From NCBI GenBank assembly GCA_016203375.1, contig JACQMX010000042.1, positions 1 to 6,743 of the forward strand: a stretch of DNA of 6,743 nt. The letters run 5' to 3'. A program made the position numbers and the translations under genes. Below the pieces are notes generated by a model. That model was not told the DNA's origin, did not search any database, and saw nothing but the letters and a program-made list of their open reading frames with translations. This DNA comes from Candidatus Woesearchaeota archaeon (GTDB lineage: Archaea; Nanobdellota; Nanobdellia; Woesearchaeales; UBA12501). Shown here one piece after another: positions 6,198 to 6,743 of the stretch. Each line of letters starts with the position of its first letter. Within the stretch, counting starts at the first letter, position 1.

Positions 6198-6545
6198 ATG
6201 AAATTGGTCACGCATTACAAACGCGACATTGAAAACCTATTTGCAAAGCGTTATGTGCGCTTTGGCGTTAGTATTGAGCGTTTGCGTTTTTTCGCGCGGA
6301 AGACGGTGAAGTATGGCCATCTCGTTCAGGTAAAGGTTGGGAAGCAGGTATTGCCGGCGTATTATTGTTGGTTTTACTCTGGCTTTGGCGTGTATGTCGT
6401 GTATTGGGATCTGCCGCAGGTTGCCTATGACGAGCAGAAGATATTTGCTGTCATCATCGAGAATCCAGCGCACGATGATGCGCGCGCAACAATCAAGCGC
6501 CCTCCATCCATATTCTTTGCTGTTGATTGGTTTTATCCTAGCTGA
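6198..6545 (+). CDS. Uncharacterised 115-aa protein
   Basis: I do not recognise this protein. Its N-terminal half is basic (many Lys/Arg to about residue 45). From about residue 38 to 72, and again around 80-87, hydrophobic and aromatic residues alternate in a way that suggests beta strands, with one cysteine in a Tyr/Trp-rich stretch (PAYYCWFYSGFGVYVVYW). The C-terminus is again aromatic (FFAVDWFYPS). There is no signal peptide. No SD precedes the ATG, but a TATA-like element 25-26 nt upstream suggests a leaderless start. It is separated from the upstream array by 126 nt and from the DUF4258-like gene by only 5 nt. A two-gene unit with that gene is possible, though their base composition differs sharply. 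It could be a degraded or lineage-specific gene. Confidence 0.6.
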   Translation: MKLVTHYKRDIENLFAKRYVRFGVSIERLRFFARKTVKYGHLVQVKVGKQVLPAYYCWFYSGFGVYVVYWDLPQVAYDEQKIFAVIIENPAHDDARATIKRPPSIFFAVDWFYPS

Positions 6546-6550
6546 TCAAA

Positions 6551-6743
6551 ATGGAATTTACCTACACATTACATGCTGAAGAACAAATTGAAGCAAGAAA
6601 GATGCCTAAAATATGGGTTGAGGAAACTGTAAAATTTCCGGATGTGACCAAATATCAAAATGGTAAATATTATGCCATTAAAAAGCTTAATGGGTTAACA
6701 TTAAAAGTTGTTTATACAAAAGAAAGATATATAAACATAATAA
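6551..6743 (+). CDS. DUF4258-like protein, incomplete at window end
   Basis: Sixty-four codons are visible with no stop before the window ends. The pattern fits DUF4258: an N-terminal strand ending in a His (YTLHA, His8), a charged helix with Arg16, a WVEETV helix, a Pro/Asp turn, then antiparallel strands containing YYAIKKL and LKVVYTKERYINII. DUF4258 proteins are small alpha/beta proteins often compared with RelE/ParE-type toxins and found in mobile or toxin-antitoxin contexts; activity here is not shown. It starts 5 nt after the preceding stop, with only a weak SD-like TGATC (6544-6548). By hand count the visible 193 nt contain about 54 G/C (28%), against roughly 45-50% in its neighbours, which suggests transfer from an AT-rich source. 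Confidence 0.75.
   Translation, partial: MEFTYTLHAEEQIEARKMPKIWVEETVKFPDVTKYQNGKYYAIKKLNGLTLKVVYTKERYINII

Noticed and set aside
1..6743. tRNA, rRNA, CRISPR array or insertion-sequence ends
   Set aside because: I saw no cloverleaf-like stretch, no regularly spaced repeats, no transposase and no paired terminal inverted repeats; nearly all of the window is occupied by protein genes.

Overview
The window looks archaeal. Ribosome binding sites match the archaeal anti-SD core (GAGGTGAT before the first gene, AGGTGA and AGGTG further on). TATA-box-like elements lie about 26 nt upstream of inferred transcript starts, and two genes belong to DUF483, a mostly archaeal family. The mix of large, poorly characterised proteins and very tight packing suggests a DPANN-type archaeon (Woesearchaeota-like) or a relative. 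That placement is inference; no rRNA or marker gene is present to confirm it.

Positions 1-6071 hold one compact plus-strand array, probably a single operon. It starts from a TATA-like promoter (about 11-18) with a short leader and a strong SD. In order: (1) a 505-aa, largely helical protein with a Gly/His cluster and a C-terminal CxxC-x9-CxxC zinc ribbon (57-1574); (2) a helical, coiled-coil-like protein (about 1627-2136, start uncertain); (3) a 689-aa xylose-isomerase/AP-endonuclease-2-like TIM barrel split by an insertion of about 275 residues (2145-4214); (4) a DUF483 protein (4217-5068); (5) a 57-aa orphan (5078-5251); (6) a second, diverged DUF483 protein (5238-6071). From gene 2 onward, junctions range from a gap of 8-9 nt to a 14-nt overlap, and at three of them the SD overlaps or abuts the upstream stop codon, so translational coupling is likely.

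Positions 6072-6197 are a 126-nt intergenic stretch with an inverted repeat followed by T-rich DNA (possible terminator), then a TATA-like element placed for a leaderless transcript. After it come a 115-aa orphan protein (6198-6545) and, 5 nt later, a DUF4258-like protein (6551 to the window end, incomplete). The last gene is about 28% G+C by hand count, far below its neighbours, which points to recent acquisition.

How the operon's genes work together is unknown. The visible theme is metal-binding or Cys/His chemistry: a zinc ribbon with His-rich segments, a barrel that keeps most of the family's metal ligands, and two DUF483 proteins sharing a GYPxCC ... HxPCSFxC signature with identical spacing. 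It is a reasonable candidate for an undescribed archaeal multi-gene system, but no reaction can be assigned from sequence alone.
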